Source of the DNA: Chthonomonadales bacterium
GTDB lineage: Bacteria > Armatimonadota > Chthonomonadetes > Chthonomonadales > CAJBBX01
Direction: 5' to 3'
Assembly (NCBI GenBank): GCA_012517255.1
Contig: JAAYVH010000165.1
Coordinates: forward strand, 1 to 33,955
Length of the DNA stretch: 33,955 nucleotides
Positions within the stretch are counted from its first letter, which is position 1. Each line of letters begins with the position of its first letter. Both the position numbers and the translations under genes were made by a program. The notes beneath the pieces are model-generated. The model had not been told where the DNA came from. It did not search any database and worked only from the letters and a program-made list of their open reading frames with translations. Shown here piece after piece: positions 7,783 through 16,586 of the stretch.

Positions 7783-9039
7783 CTATTTCACAATCGTGTT
7801 GGCCTGGAATATCGGCAACAAGATGGACAAGACCACAAAGCCGACGAAACCACCCATCAAGAGAACGACGAGAGGCTCCACCAGGCTCGTGAGCCGCCGC
7901 ATGGCGTTGTCCACTTCGAAGTCCAGCGTGTCGGCGGTACGCACGAGCATTGGGGCAAGCCGTCCTGTCTCCTCTCCCACGGCCGACATGTGCACCACCA
8001 GAGGCAGGAACACGGAGTCGTTCTCCATGGCTGACGACAGGGTCTCGCCCTGACGCACTTTGTCGCGCGCCTCGGCGATCGAGGCCGTGACGACCGTGTT
8101 GCCTACAGCGGTGCCCGAGATGTCGAGAGACTCCAGAATGGGCACGCCGCCGGCGAGGAGGGTCCCGAGGGTACGCGTGAAGCGTGCCATCGCCATCTTG
8201 CGGGCGAGGACCCCGGCCAGCGGCACGTTGATGCGGAATCCATCGAACATGCGACGCCCCGCGACGGTGGCCACCCAGGTCCGAAAGCCGAACACCGCTC
8301 CCGCGATGACCAGCGCGATGACCCACCACTGATGCGCCACAAACCCCGACAGCGCCAGCAACGCCCGGGTCGGCGCCGGCAGGGCCGCGCCAAGCTCCTT
8401 GAACACATCCTCGAGACGGGGTATGACGAACGTCAACAGGAAGGTCACAGCCAGCACAGCGACCGTGATCAGGACGGCCGGATAGGTTAGCGCCGCGATC
8501 ACCTGACTTCTGCGCACCTGTTCCTTCTCGAGGAAGTCGGCAAGCCTGGTCATCACCTCGGGCAACTGGCCTGCGACCTCGCCCGCGCGGATCATGTTGG
8601 CATACAGGGGCGGGAACTCGCGCGGGTACTTGCCCAACGCTTCCGACAGCGGTTTGCCCGCTCTGATGTCCTCCTGCAAACCGCGGACCATCTCGCGCAT
8701 CGCGTCGCTGTCGGTCTGCTCCAGCAACACCGACAGCGCCCGGTCAATGGGCAGTCCTGCGTCTATGAGGTCGGCGAGCTCCCGCGTGAACAACAGCAGG
8801 TGCACCCGCGTCGGCCGCCCGCCCCGCGTGCGTCGCTCCTGCGCCCTTGGCTGCGTCTCCGTTCGCGCCTGCCTGGTCGGGGCCGCTTTGGATGAACGTC
8901 CGCCGACAGGCGTCAGGTCCACCGGGTAATAGCCCAGGCCGCGAACGCGAGCGGCCGCATCGCTGTGATCGCGACACGTAATGACGCCCGTAACCTGACG
9001 GCCCGATCGGTCCAATGCTACATACTGAAACTCAGCCAC
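7783..9039 (-). CDS. gspF: Type II secretion inner-membrane platform protein GspF
   Basis: This 418-residue polytopic protein is the rotary platform on which pseudopilin subunits are added. It starts MAEFQYVALDRSGRQVTG, the typical GspF opening, and contains two T2SSF repeats (about residues 75-200 and 278-400; for example FTRELADLIDAGLPIDRAL and FTRTLGTLLAGGVPILESL), each followed by hydrophobic helices. The last membrane helix is near residues 390-410. The start is GTG with GAGG 6 nt upstream. The length is normal for the family. It lies between gspE and gspG. Confidence 0.95.
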   Translation of the reverse strand: MAEFQYVALDRSGRQVTGVITCRDHSDAAARVRGLGYYPVDLTPVGGRSSKAAPTRQARTETQPRAQERRTRGGRPTRVHLLLFTRELADLIDAGLPIDRALSVLLEQTDSDAMREMVRGLQEDIRAGKPLSEALGKYPREFPPLYANMIRAGEVAGQLPEVMTRLADFLEKEQVRRSQVIAALTYPAVLITVAVLAVTFLLTFVIPRLEDVFKELGAALPAPTRALLALSGFVAHQWWVIALVIAGAVFGFRTWVATVAGRRMFDGFRINVPLAGVLARKMAMARFTRTLGTLLAGGVPILESLDISGTAVGNTVVTASIAEARDKVRQGETLSSAMENDSVFLPLVVHMSAVGEETGRLAPMLVRTADTLDFEVDNAMRRLTSLVEPLVVLLMGGFVGFVVLSILLPIFQANTIVK

Positions 9040-9078
9040 TGCTCGCCTCGTTCTGCCGGCACGGCGCCGGCGTCACTC

Positions 9079-10782
9079 TCAGTCAAAGTCCTCGCGCTGA
9101 CACACGCGGAGCACTTCCTTCACCGTTGTATCGCCGCTGAGGATGCGCCGACGGCCATCCTGAAGCAGCGTGTGCATTCCCTGGTTCCTCATCGCGTACT
9201 GACGTATCTCAGTTGACGGGGCTCGGTTGACGATCATCTGCCTGATGGTGTCGTCCACGGTGAGCATCTCGAACAAGCCGCTGCGGCCGCGGAAGCCGAC
9301 GCCACGGCATTCGGGACAGCCCTGACCGGCCAGAATGGTGGCGCGCTCGAGCATCTCCGGCGTGATCCCCACCTGATTCAGTTCAACCGTGCTCTCCGTG
9401 ACCGGAGCTTTGCACCGGGGGCAGTTCAGGCGCACGAGACGCTGGGCTATGCTGCCGATCAGGGACGAGGCGACAAGATAGGGCTCGGCCCCCATGTCGA
9501 GCATGCGGGATATGGCGCCGGCGGCGTCGTTGGTATGCAGCGTACTGAACACAAGGTGACCGGTCAGGGCTGCATGGATGGCGATCTCGACCGTCTCGGT
9601 GTCGCGGATCTCGCCGACCATGATCACATCCGGGTCCTGACGCACGATGTGACGCAGACCGTTGGCGAACGTCAGGTTGATCTGGGGATGAACCTGAATC
9701 TGGTTGATCCCGTTCAACTGGTATTCGACCGGGTCCTCGATCGTGATGATCTTCTTCTCGGGCGAGTAGATCTCGTTCAGCGCGGCGTATAGCGTGGTCG
9801 TCTTGCCGGAGCCCGTCGGACCGGTCACCAGGATGATGCCGTGGGGCTCGGTGATGAGATTGCGGAATCGGCCGAACATGTCGCCGTACATGCCCAGCTC
9901 CTGCAAGCCGAGCATGGCGGTCTGCTTGTCGAGGATTCTGAGCACCGCCGATTCGCCATACAGCGTCGGCACGGTGGAGACGCGGAGGTCAATCTGCCGT
10001 CCCGCGGCCCGTATGCGCATGCGCCCGTCTTGCGGGAGCCTCCGCTCGGCGATGTTCATGTCCGAGAGGATCTTGATGCGCGAGATGATGGCGGCATGAA
10101 GGCGCTTCGGCGGAGCGTTCACCTCGTGCAGCACGCCGTCCACCCGGTAGCGAACCCGCAGCTCGCGCTCGAACGGCTCGACGTGGATGTCCGACGCCCG
10201 GTCCTGAATGGCCTGATTGATGATCAGGTTCACCATCTGGATGACGAGCTCTTCGCGAGCCATCTTCTGGAGGTCGGCTACGTCGAGCCCGTCTTCCTCA
10301 GCCCCGACCTGTTCCTGCGCCTGCACGTCCTCGAGCATCTGCTGCATGTACAGCTGCTCGGCTGCTCGGCGGACTTCCGTGGGACTTGCCAGCATGGGAA
10401 CGACATTGAACCCCGTTAGCAAGCGGAGGTCATCAATGGTCTGAATGTCCAGCGGATCCGCCATGGCCACGGTCAGGGTGTGGTCCTCCTGACGAATGGG
10501 CAGGAGGTGGTGGCGCAGCGCAAACTCGCTGGGCACGATGTGTATCGCGTCGGGATCGGGAGGCTGGCGGTTGAGGTCTACGAGCGGACAGTCGAGCTGC
10601 TCAGACAGCACCTGCAGCAACGCCGCCTCTGATATGGCTCGTGCCTCCACCAGGATCTCGCCAAGGCGGCGTGCGTTGCCGTGGCGCCGCTGATCCGCCA
10701 GCGCCTGATCAACCTGGTCGCGACTGACCAGAGAACGTTCCACCAGCATCGCGCCGAGCAGTTGTCTGTTGAGCTTGAGCAC
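9079..10782 (-). CDS. gspE: Type II secretion ATPase GspE
   Basis: This is the cytoplasmic hexameric ATPase that powers pseudopilus assembly. The N-terminal region has an MshEN-like domain (GAMLVERSLVSRDQVDQAL, then LPIRQEDHTLTVAMADPLD). The ATPase core has Walker A GPTGSGKTTTL, an Asp box, Walker B DVIMVGEIRDTETVEIA and a His box (LTGHLVFSTLHTNDAAGA). The zinc-binding CxxC pairs (CPRC, CPEC) are present near the C-terminus. A longer frame opens with TTG at 10788, but GGAGG (10789-10793 on this strand) directly abuts that codon. The GTG at 10782 is 6 nt away, so I place the start there. It is the first gene of the operon. Confidence 0.94.
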   Translation of the reverse strand: MLKLNRQLLGAMLVERSLVSRDQVDQALADQRRHGNARRLGEILVEARAISEAALLQVLSEQLDCPLVDLNRQPPDPDAIHIVPSEFALRHHLLPIRQEDHTLTVAMADPLDIQTIDDLRLLTGFNVVPMLASPTEVRRAAEQLYMQQMLEDVQAQEQVGAEEDGLDVADLQKMAREELVIQMVNLIINQAIQDRASDIHVEPFERELRVRYRVDGVLHEVNAPPKRLHAAIISRIKILSDMNIAERRLPQDGRMRIRAAGRQIDLRVSTVPTLYGESAVLRILDKQTAMLGLQELGMYGDMFGRFRNLITEPHGIILVTGPTGSGKTTTLYAALNEIYSPEKKIITIEDPVEYQLNGINQIQVHPQINLTFANGLRHIVRQDPDVIMVGEIRDTETVEIAIHAALTGHLVFSTLHTNDAAGAISRMLDMGAEPYLVASSLIGSIAQRLVRLNCPRCKAPVTESTVELNQVGITPEMLERATILAGQGCPECRGVGFRGRSGLFEMLTVDDTIRQMIVNRAPSTEIRQYAMRNQGMHTLLQDGRRRILSGDTTVKEVLRVCQREDFD

Positions 10783-11028
10783 AACCAACCTCCGAAATCG
10801 AACGGGTCCGCGATCGCAGCGGACATCCGAGGTCGCCCTGCGTTACGGTCCATTCGCACTCGCGGGCTCGCTCGCCATCCGTATAGACGGGACCAGCCTA
10901 GCGTTGTTACATGCGCGCACCAGTCAACGAAACGGCAACGGCCACGGATTCGTCTCTAGATTACGTATTCCCACTATACCGAAAGCCGCGAGCATTCGGC
11001 GCGAGCGGTTCAAAGGAGACGCGTACCC
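10783..11028. other. Divergent intergenic region between gspE and the YtxH gene
   Basis: About 245 bp separate the divergent gspE and ytxH-like starts and must hold the promoters for both. TATAGT on the minus strand and TATACC on the plus strand overlap near 10974-10981, but neither has a convincing -35 box at 16-18 nt. TTGACT on the minus strand near 10925 has no clear -10 partner at the right distance. AAAGGAG at 11012-11018 is the ribosome binding site of the plus-strand gene. I cannot name a promoter with confidence. Confidence 0.4.
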
Positions 11029-11301
11029 ATGGCATCTGATGATGAATCCAGTGCGATCGGAACATCGCTGGTGGTGTTCCTGCTCGGTGTGGCGGTCGGC
11101 GCCGCAGTGGCAATACTCTACGCTCCCATGGCCGGACGCGAGACGCGAGCGCACATCGCAGAGACGGCTGAACGCGTCAAAGAGCGAGCGTCGGAAGTGG
11201 GGCATCAGGTCGCCGAAAAGGCCTCCGAGATTCGCGAGAAGGTGGCACAGGTAGTCCGTCACGGCGAAGAAGAAGAGACGTCCGCTCCCGAGGCATCGTA
11301 G
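11029..11301 (+). CDS. YtxH-domain small membrane protein
   Basis: This 90-residue protein has a membrane helix at about 10-30 (SLVVFLLGVAVGAAVAILYAP), then APMAGRETRAHI, the recognisable YtxH pattern (glycine-rich helix, AP, GxETR). An amphipathic, charged helix with heptad spacing follows (TAERVKERASEVGHQVAEKA) and an acidic tail. YtxH proteins are often linked to general stress responses, but their biochemical role is not known. AAAGGAG lies 10 nt before the ATG. The sigma factor gene starts 100 nt downstream on the same strand, so the two may be co-transcribed. Confidence 0.75.
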   Translation: MASDDESSAIGTSLVVFLLGVAVGAAVAILYAPMAGRETRAHIAETAERVKERASEVGHQVAEKASEIREKVAQVVRHGEEEETSAPEAS

Positions 11302-11401
11302 CAGACATCGGCGTTTGCATCCGCGCGCGGACGAGATCACCACACGGAGTGTTCGCTCTCGTCCGCGCCGGTTGTGCCATTCATCCAACCGGAAGGCGCT
11401 C

Positions 11402-12337
11402 ATGGCAACCGCTCAGACGGCTGGCGTACACCGAACAAGAACGGCATCACGGCCTTCCAGGCACGTGCATTCAGCATCACGTCCGGCTCAAAGCGGGTCT
11501 GCGGCGAGAACCGACATGGAACCTGCGGAGATGCCGCTGACGCTGTGCATCAATGCTCCTCTGCTCACCGCAGCCCAGGAGGCTTCTCTGGCGCGCCGGG
11601 TCGAGCAGGGCGATCAGCAAGCGCGCGAAGCCCTTGTCAACTCGAACATCCGGCTTGTGGCATCGGTGGCTCGCAGGTACATGGGTCGCGGACTGCCGCT
11701 TGAGGACATGATCCAGGAAGGCGTGATCGGGCTGATGCGCGCCATCGAAAAGTACAACTATCTGCGCGGCTACCGCTTCTCGACCTATGCGACCCATTGG
11801 ATTCGTCAGGCCATTTCCCGCGCGGTCGCCAACCAGGGACGGTGCATGCGCCTGCCAGCCCATGTGGTGGATGCTCTGGGTCGCCTGACACGTGCCCGGG
11901 AGGCGCTCCGTCAGCGCCTGGGCAGAGCCCCCACTCGCCGTGAGCTGGCGGCCGAGACGGGCTTGACAGAGCAGCGCGTCGGAGAGATGCTGGAGTGGGC
12001 GGTTCTACCGCTGTCGCTCGACACGCCGGTTGGGGACGATCTCGATGCGCACCTGGCAGACTTCGTGCCTGCCCCTGAAGAATCCGGGCCGTCGGAGACC
12101 GTGTTGCGCGGCGTGGTGAAGGACGAGCTGCGACAGGCGCTCGCGGTTCTCTCCCCCAAAGAGCGAGCGGTGATCGCCCTGCGCTTCGGCCTCGTGGACG
12201 ATGAGCCTCACACGCTGCGGGAGACAGGTCTCAAACTGGGCATGACGCGCGAACGGGCTCGTCAACTCGAGCATCAGGCGCTCGAGAAGCTGCGTCATAC
12301 GCGTGCTGCGGTGAGGGCCGCGGAAGCCCTTGTCTGA
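11402..12337 (+). CDS. RNA polymerase sigma-70 family factor (RpoD-like, group 2/3)
   Basis: This 311-residue sigma factor directs RNA polymerase to a promoter set. Region 1.2 is partial: the usual DPVxxYLREI is replaced by MPLTLCINAPLLTAAQE. Region 2 is complete (NSNIRLVASVARRYMGRGLP, DMIQEGVIGLMRAIEKYNY, RGYRFSTYATHWIRQAISRA), including the -10 recognition helix. Regions 3 and 4 follow, with LSPKERAVIALRFGL and the -35 reading helix TLRETGLKLGMTRERARQLE. There is no acidic region 1.1, so this is more likely an alternative or secondary factor than the main housekeeping one. The start is the ATG with GGAAGG 5 nt upstream; a TTG at 11315 in the same frame lacks such support. Its last 8 nt overlap zwf. 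Confidence 0.88.
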   Translation: MATAQTAGVHRTRTASRPSRHVHSASRPAQSGSAARTDMEPAEMPLTLCINAPLLTAAQEASLARRVEQGDQQAREALVNSNIRLVASVARRYMGRGLPLEDMIQEGVIGLMRAIEKYNYLRGYRFSTYATHWIRQAISRAVANQGRCMRLPAHVVDALGRLTRAREALRQRLGRAPTRRELAAETGLTEQRVGEMLEWAVLPLSLDTPVGDDLDAHLADFVPAPEESGPSETVLRGVVKDELRQALAVLSPKERAVIALRFGLVDDEPHTLRETGLKLGMTRERARQLEHQALEKLRHTRAAVRAAEALV

Positions 12338-13859
12338 CGCGCCCGGCCAACGCGCTGATGGCAGTCCTCCGGTAGCGCTTATCCTCTTTGGCGCTACCGG
12401 CGACTTGACGCGCCGCAAGCTGATACCGGCCATCTACTCGCTCTACGTTCAGGGCCTTCTGCCCGATCGGTTCCGGGTGGTCGCCGTCGCCCGGAGCGAG
12501 CGATCCGACGAGGCATACAGGAAGGAGGCTTTCGACGCCGTTAAGTCCCACGCCACGGCGGTCCCCGTCAGCGTGGCTGCATGGGATACCTTTGCATCCA
12601 ACCTGCGCTACGTCCAGTCCTCCCTGACGAGCGCCGAGGACCTCGATGGCCTCAGCCGCTGTCTCGCGGACATCCGGGCGGACCTTGGAACGGCTCCGAG
12701 CTGTTTGTTCTACTTCGCGACCCCGCCGGGATCGTTCGCTCCGCTCGCCGAGCTGCTCGCAGCTTCCGGGATCGTCCGACGCCCCGAACAACTCGCGGCT
12801 GAAGCCGGGGTCTGGCACCGCGTCATCATCGAGAAGCCGTTCGGGCGCGATCTTTCGTCGGCACGAGAACTGAATGCTCGTCTTCGTGCCGTTCTCGATG
12901 AGAGCCAGATCTACCGCATAGACCATTACCTGGGCAAGGAGACCGTCCAGAACATCCTCGTCCTCCGGTTCGCCAATCGGCTCTTCGAGCTGCTTTGGAA
13001 CCATCTATACGTTGACCATGTGCAGATCACGGTTGCGGAGACGCTGGGCCTCGAAGGACGCGGGCGCTATTTCGACCACTCGGGCATCCTGCGCGACATG
13101 ATCCAGAACCACCTGCTCCAGATACTGACGCTTGTCGCCATGGAACCGCCGGCGTCCCTCGATGCCGACTCCATTCGTGACGAGAAGGTGAAGGTACTGC
13201 GCTCCATTCGGCTGCCGATGCCGCATGAGATTGTGCGCGCGCAGTACGGCGCCGGGCGGATCGGCGCGGACGACGTGCCCGCGTATGCCGACGAGGACGG
13301 CATCGCGCCAGAATCGAGAACCGACACCTACACCGCCATGCGCCTCTATGTGGACAACTGGCGTTGGGCAGGCGTTCCGTTCTACGTCCGTGCAGGCAAA
13401 AGGCTCGCCCGGCGACTGACGCAGGTCGTGATCGAGCTGAGACCCGTTCCGGACATCCTGTTCTCGCGTCTTGCGCATTGCGAACTCGCGCCGAACAGAA
13501 TCACGCTCCGCATACAGCCGAACGAGGGCGTCGAGATCACGATGGGCGCAAAGGAACCCGGCGCAGGCATTCATGTCGCGCCCGTCCGGTTGCGGTTCAC
13601 CTATGAGAGCGAGTTCGGGAAGGCCATTCCCGATGCATACGAGAGGTTGCTGCTGAACGCCATCGCCGGCGACGCCTCGCTCTTCGCGCGCGACGACGAG
13701 GTGGACGCCGCCTGGGCCATCGTCACCCCGCTTATCGAGCTCTGGGACGCCAGCGAGCAGAAGCCCGCCACGTACGCGGCTGGCAGCTGGGGCCCGCCGG
13801 AGGCCGACGCTCTGATTGCGGCGAGCGACCGTCGCTGGTGCAACGACACAGGAAGCTGA
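12330..13859 (+). CDS. zwf: Glucose-6-phosphate 1-dehydrogenase
   Basis: This 509-residue enzyme oxidises glucose 6-phosphate to 6-phosphogluconolactone with NAD(P)+, the entry to the oxidative pentose phosphate or Entner-Doudoroff route. Seen are the dinucleotide site GATGDLTRRKL (21-31), EKPFG (near 170), and the substrate/catalytic motif RIDHYLGKE near 196-204 with its histidine. The C-terminal domain (FYVRAGKRL, ITLRIQPNEG) is also present. The length is normal. The only in-frame start upstream of the Rossmann motif is TTG at 12330, inside the last codons of the sigma gene, suggesting translational coupling to it. No gluconolactonase or 6-phosphogluconate dehydrogenase gene is nearby. Confidence 0.95.
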   Translation: MSDAPGQRADGSPPVALILFGATGDLTRRKLIPAIYSLYVQGLLPDRFRVVAVARSERSDEAYRKEAFDAVKSHATAVPVSVAAWDTFASNLRYVQSSLTSAEDLDGLSRCLADIRADLGTAPSCLFYFATPPGSFAPLAELLAASGIVRRPEQLAAEAGVWHRVIIEKPFGRDLSSARELNARLRAVLDESQIYRIDHYLGKETVQNILVLRFANRLFELLWNHLYVDHVQITVAETLGLEGRGRYFDHSGILRDMIQNHLLQILTLVAMEPPASLDADSIRDEKVKVLRSIRLPMPHEIVRAQYGAGRIGADDVPAYADEDGIAPESRTDTYTAMRLYVDNWRWAGVPFYVRAGKRLARRLTQVVIELRPVPDILFSRLAHCELAPNRITLRIQPNEGVEITMGAKEPGAGIHVAPVRLRFTYESEFGKAIPDAYERLLLNAIAGDASLFARDDEVDAAWAIVTPLIELWDASEQKPATYAAGSWGPPEADALIAASDRRWCNDTGS

Positions 13860-13888
13860 GAATCAGCCTCTGACAGGCCAGTAGCGCG

Positions 13889-14752
13889 CTACACGTCGCA
13901 GATGCGGAAGGCCTCCCTTAGCGAGGTGACAGGGTCCCGCTTCGGCACAAACTCGTGGGCGACCACTCCCTTGTATCCAGCGTCGAGGAGCGCCTTGCAC
14001 ACGCGCGGGTAGTTGATCTCCTGCGTCGCATCAATCTCGGCGCGCCCCGGCACGCCGCCGGTGTGCACATGGGCGATGTAGGCGATGTTCTCTCGGATGG
14101 TGTCGCACAGGTCGCCTTCCATGATCTGCATGTGGAAGATGTCGTAGAGCAGTTTCACGCGCTCCGAGCCGACCCGCCCGCACAGCTCCACCCCCCACGG
14201 GGTTCGATCGCACTGATAGTCAGGGTGCGAGCGCTTGCTATTGAGCAGCTCCACGCACACGGTCACCTTGTGCCGCTCGGCCAGGGCAGCAATGCGCTTC
14301 AGTCCGATCACGCAGTTGGCCAGACCCTCGTCGTCGCTGATGCCCGCACGGTTACCGGAGAAGGTCACAACGTTCGTCCATCCGGCAGCCGCCACCTTGG
14401 GGATCAGCTGCTCGGCTTCGGCAACAAGCTTGTCGTGGTTCTTGACGCGGTTCCATCCGTCAGGGATGGTGCCGATCCCGACCACCATGGTGCACTCCAG
14501 ACCGTGCTTCCGGACGGTGTCCCAGTCGCTTTCGCCCAGCAGATCTATGCCCATAAGGCCGATGTCCTTCGCCGCCTTGCATAGATCGTCGAGTGACATG
14601 CCGCCGAAACACCAGCGCGACACCGATTGTCGCAGCTTCGGCTTCGGCGCCGACTGCGCTTCATCACCCTGAGCGCCCACTATAGGCGCTGATGCCAGTG
14701 CCGCCGCCCCCATACCCATGCGCATGATCTCCCTTCGAGTCATTGCTTGCAT
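13889..14752 (-). CDS. Tat-exported sugar phosphate isomerase/epimerase family protein (hydroxypyruvate isomerase-like)
   Basis: This 287-residue TIM-barrel protein belongs to the xylose isomerase-like/AP endonuclease 2 superfamily. A twin-arginine signal opens it (MTRREIMRMGMGAAALASA), so the protein is probably folded in the cytoplasm and exported. The barrel carries the metal-site pattern of hydroxypyruvate isomerase relatives: CVELLNSKRSHPDYQCD (Glu ligand), LLYDIFHMQIMEGD (Asp, His) and AHVHTGGVPGRAEID, with a final VAHEF glutamate. The true substrate cannot be read; members act on hydroxypyruvate, tagatose, inosose and other ketoses. The start at 14752 has AAAGG 7 nt upstream. It lies 79 nt downstream of thrS. 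Confidence 0.8.
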   Translation of the reverse strand: MQAMTRREIMRMGMGAAALASAPIVGAQGDEAQSAPKPKLRQSVSRWCFGGMSLDDLCKAAKDIGLMGIDLLGESDWDTVRKHGLECTMVVGIGTIPDGWNRVKNHDKLVAEAEQLIPKVAAAGWTNVVTFSGNRAGISDDEGLANCVIGLKRIAALAERHKVTVCVELLNSKRSHPDYQCDRTPWGVELCGRVGSERVKLLYDIFHMQIMEGDLCDTIRENIAYIAHVHTGGVPGRAEIDATQEINYPRVCKALLDAGYKGVVAHEFVPKRDPVTSLREAFRICDV

Positions 14753-14831
14753 CTGTCGTCCTTTCGTCGTCGTCGAGAGGCCTTCCTCCGCCAGATCGCC
14801 ACGACCACGGTTCAGGGGCTCTCCGTCGGGC

Positions 14832-16586
14832 TCAGGCCGAGCGTTCCTCGTCCAATCGGTTGATGAACGACTCCAGCGTCATCGCCCCCAGATCGCCCTC
14901 ACCTCGCTTGCGCACGGAGACCACGCCGTTCTCGATGTCGCGCTTGCCGATGACCACCATGTACGGCAACTTCTGCATCTCAGCCTCGCGAATCTTCAGC
15001 CCGACGCGTTCCGATCTGCTGTCAATCTCCACCCGATAGCCGTTCTGCTTAAGGGCCTCGGCGACCTCCTGCGCTCTGGGAAGTTGCGCGTCGGCAATGG
15101 GAACCACCATCACCTGCACCGGCGCGAGCCACAGCGGAAACGCTCCGGCGTAGTGCTCGATGAGAAGCCCGAGAAACCGCTCCGTCGAGCCTGTCACCGC
15201 ACGGTGAAGCACCACGGGCGTCTGCTCGGAGCCGTCGGCCGCAATGTAGCGGCATCCCAACCGTGCTGGCTGGATGAAGTCCACCTGGATCGTGGAAGCC
15301 GTCCACTCTCGCCCCAGCACGTCCTTCGTCTGGAAGTCCGCCTTGGGTCCGTAGAACGCAGCCTCGCCTGCGGCCTCGTAGTACTCGACGCCGTTCTCCT
15401 CAAGAGCTCGCCGGAGCGCCTCGGTCGCCCGTGTCCACTTCTCGTCGTCGGCTACATACTTGCCGCCGGGCTCCTCGCCGCGCAGAGACAGGCGGACCCG
15501 ATAGTTGTGGAAGCCGTAGCGCCCCAACACCTCCCGTATGAGGCGCAAAGCCAGTCCAAACTCCTCGCCGACTTGATCCTCCGTGCAGAAGATGTGGCAG
15601 TCGTCTTGCGTGAGCGAACGGACGCGCGTGAGGCCCGTGAGCTCGCCGCTCTTCTCATAGCGGTACAGCGTGGCGAACTCCGCCATCCTCATGGGCAGAT
15701 CGCGGTACGACTTCAGGCCGCTGTTGTTGAAGAGCGTCATATGCGACGGGCAGTTCATGGGCTTCAAGCGATAGCTGACGTTGGCTTCCTCGTCCACGAG
15801 CGCCGGGAACATGACGTCCTTGTAGTTATCGTAGTGGCCGCTCGTCCGGTAGAGGTCCTCGCGCACGAGATGAGCCGTCCAGACGTGCTCATAGCCGTAC
15901 CGCGTCTGCGTCTCACGGACATAGGACTCCATCGTGTGCCGCAGCGCCTCCCCTCGGGGAAGGAACAGCGGTATGCCGGGGCCTACATCCTCCGGGGCAA
16001 ACACGAACAGACCGAGGTCGCGGCCGATCTTGCGGTGGTCGCGCTTCTTAGCCTCCTCGAGCCGCTGCAGATAGGCTTGCAGCTCCTCCGCGGTGTTCCA
16101 TGCTGTGCCATAGATCCGCGTCAGCATCTTGTTCTTCTCGTTGCCGCGCCAGTATGCGCCGGCTATGCTCAGCAGTTTGAAGTGGCGCACATCGGCCGTT
16201 GAGGAGACATGCGGTCCCCGACACAGGTCGGCCCAGTTGCCCTGCCGGTAGAACGACAGGACTTCGTCATCGGGCAGATCGTTGATCAGTTCCACTTTGT
16301 AGGGCTGATGGGCGTCGCGGCATTCTGCAAGGGCGCGGTCCCTATCGAGTTCGTATCGCTCGATGGGCAGCGCGGCATCGGAAAGCTCACGCATGCGAGC
16401 TTCGATGCGCTCGAGATCCTCTTCCTTGATAGGCTCGGGAAACTCGAAGTCGTAGTAGAAGCCATCCTCGATGGGAGGCCCAATCGCGTACTTGACTCCC
16501 GGGAAGAGATCGCCCACGGCCTGGGCCATCAGGTGCGCGGCTGAGTGCCGCAAGCTATGATAAGCGTCCGTCTCCATTGCGTTCAT
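14832..16586 (-). CDS. thrS: Threonyl-tRNA synthetase lacking the N-terminal TGS domain
   Basis: This 584-residue enzyme charges tRNA-Thr. The editing domain is at the N-terminus with its H14xxxH18 and C122xxxH126 motifs (HSAAH, CRGPH), so mischarged serine should still be removed. The class II core has motif 2 (YRYEKSGELTGLTRVRSLTQ), probable zinc ligands C279 (MNCPSHM), H331 and H461, and motif 3 with STERFLGLLIEHY. The anticodon-binding domain spans about 490-580. The usual TGS domain of about 60 residues is missing. The ATG at 16586 has GGAGG 9 nt upstream, and there is no earlier start in frame. I looked for a T-box leader upstream and found none. Confidence 0.96.
   Translation of the reverse strand: MNAMETDAYHSLRHSAAHLMAQAVGDLFPGVKYAIGPPIEDGFYYDFEFPEPIKEEDLERIEARMRELSDAALPIERYELDRDRALAECRDAHQPYKVELINDLPDDEVLSFYRQGNWADLCRGPHVSSTADVRHFKLLSIAGAYWRGNEKNKMLTRIYGTAWNTAEELQAYLQRLEEAKKRDHRKIGRDLGLFVFAPEDVGPGIPLFLPRGEALRHTMESYVRETQTRYGYEHVWTAHLVREDLYRTSGHYDNYKDVMFPALVDEEANVSYRLKPMNCPSHMTLFNNSGLKSYRDLPMRMAEFATLYRYEKSGELTGLTRVRSLTQDDCHIFCTEDQVGEEFGLALRLIREVLGRYGFHNYRVRLSLRGEEPGGKYVADDEKWTRATEALRRALEENGVEYYEAAGEAAFYGPKADFQTKDVLGREWTASTIQVDFIQPARLGCRYIAADGSEQTPVVLHRAVTGSTERFLGLLIEHYAGAFPLWLAPVQVMVVPIADAQLPRAQEVAEALKQNGYRVEIDSRSERVGLKIREAEMQKLPYMVVIGKRDIENGVVSVRKRGEGDLGAMTLESFINRLDEERSA

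Noticed and set aside
13881-13892. 12-bp palindrome GTAGCGCGCTAC between convergent zwf and the isomerase gene
   Set aside because: No loop or T-run, and it overlaps the isomerase stop codon; too weak to call a terminator.
14753-16202. Long plus-strand open frame (up to 494 residues) opposite thrS
   Set aside because: It is antisense to a firmly identified thrS and has no family features; long antisense frames are common in GC-rich DNA.
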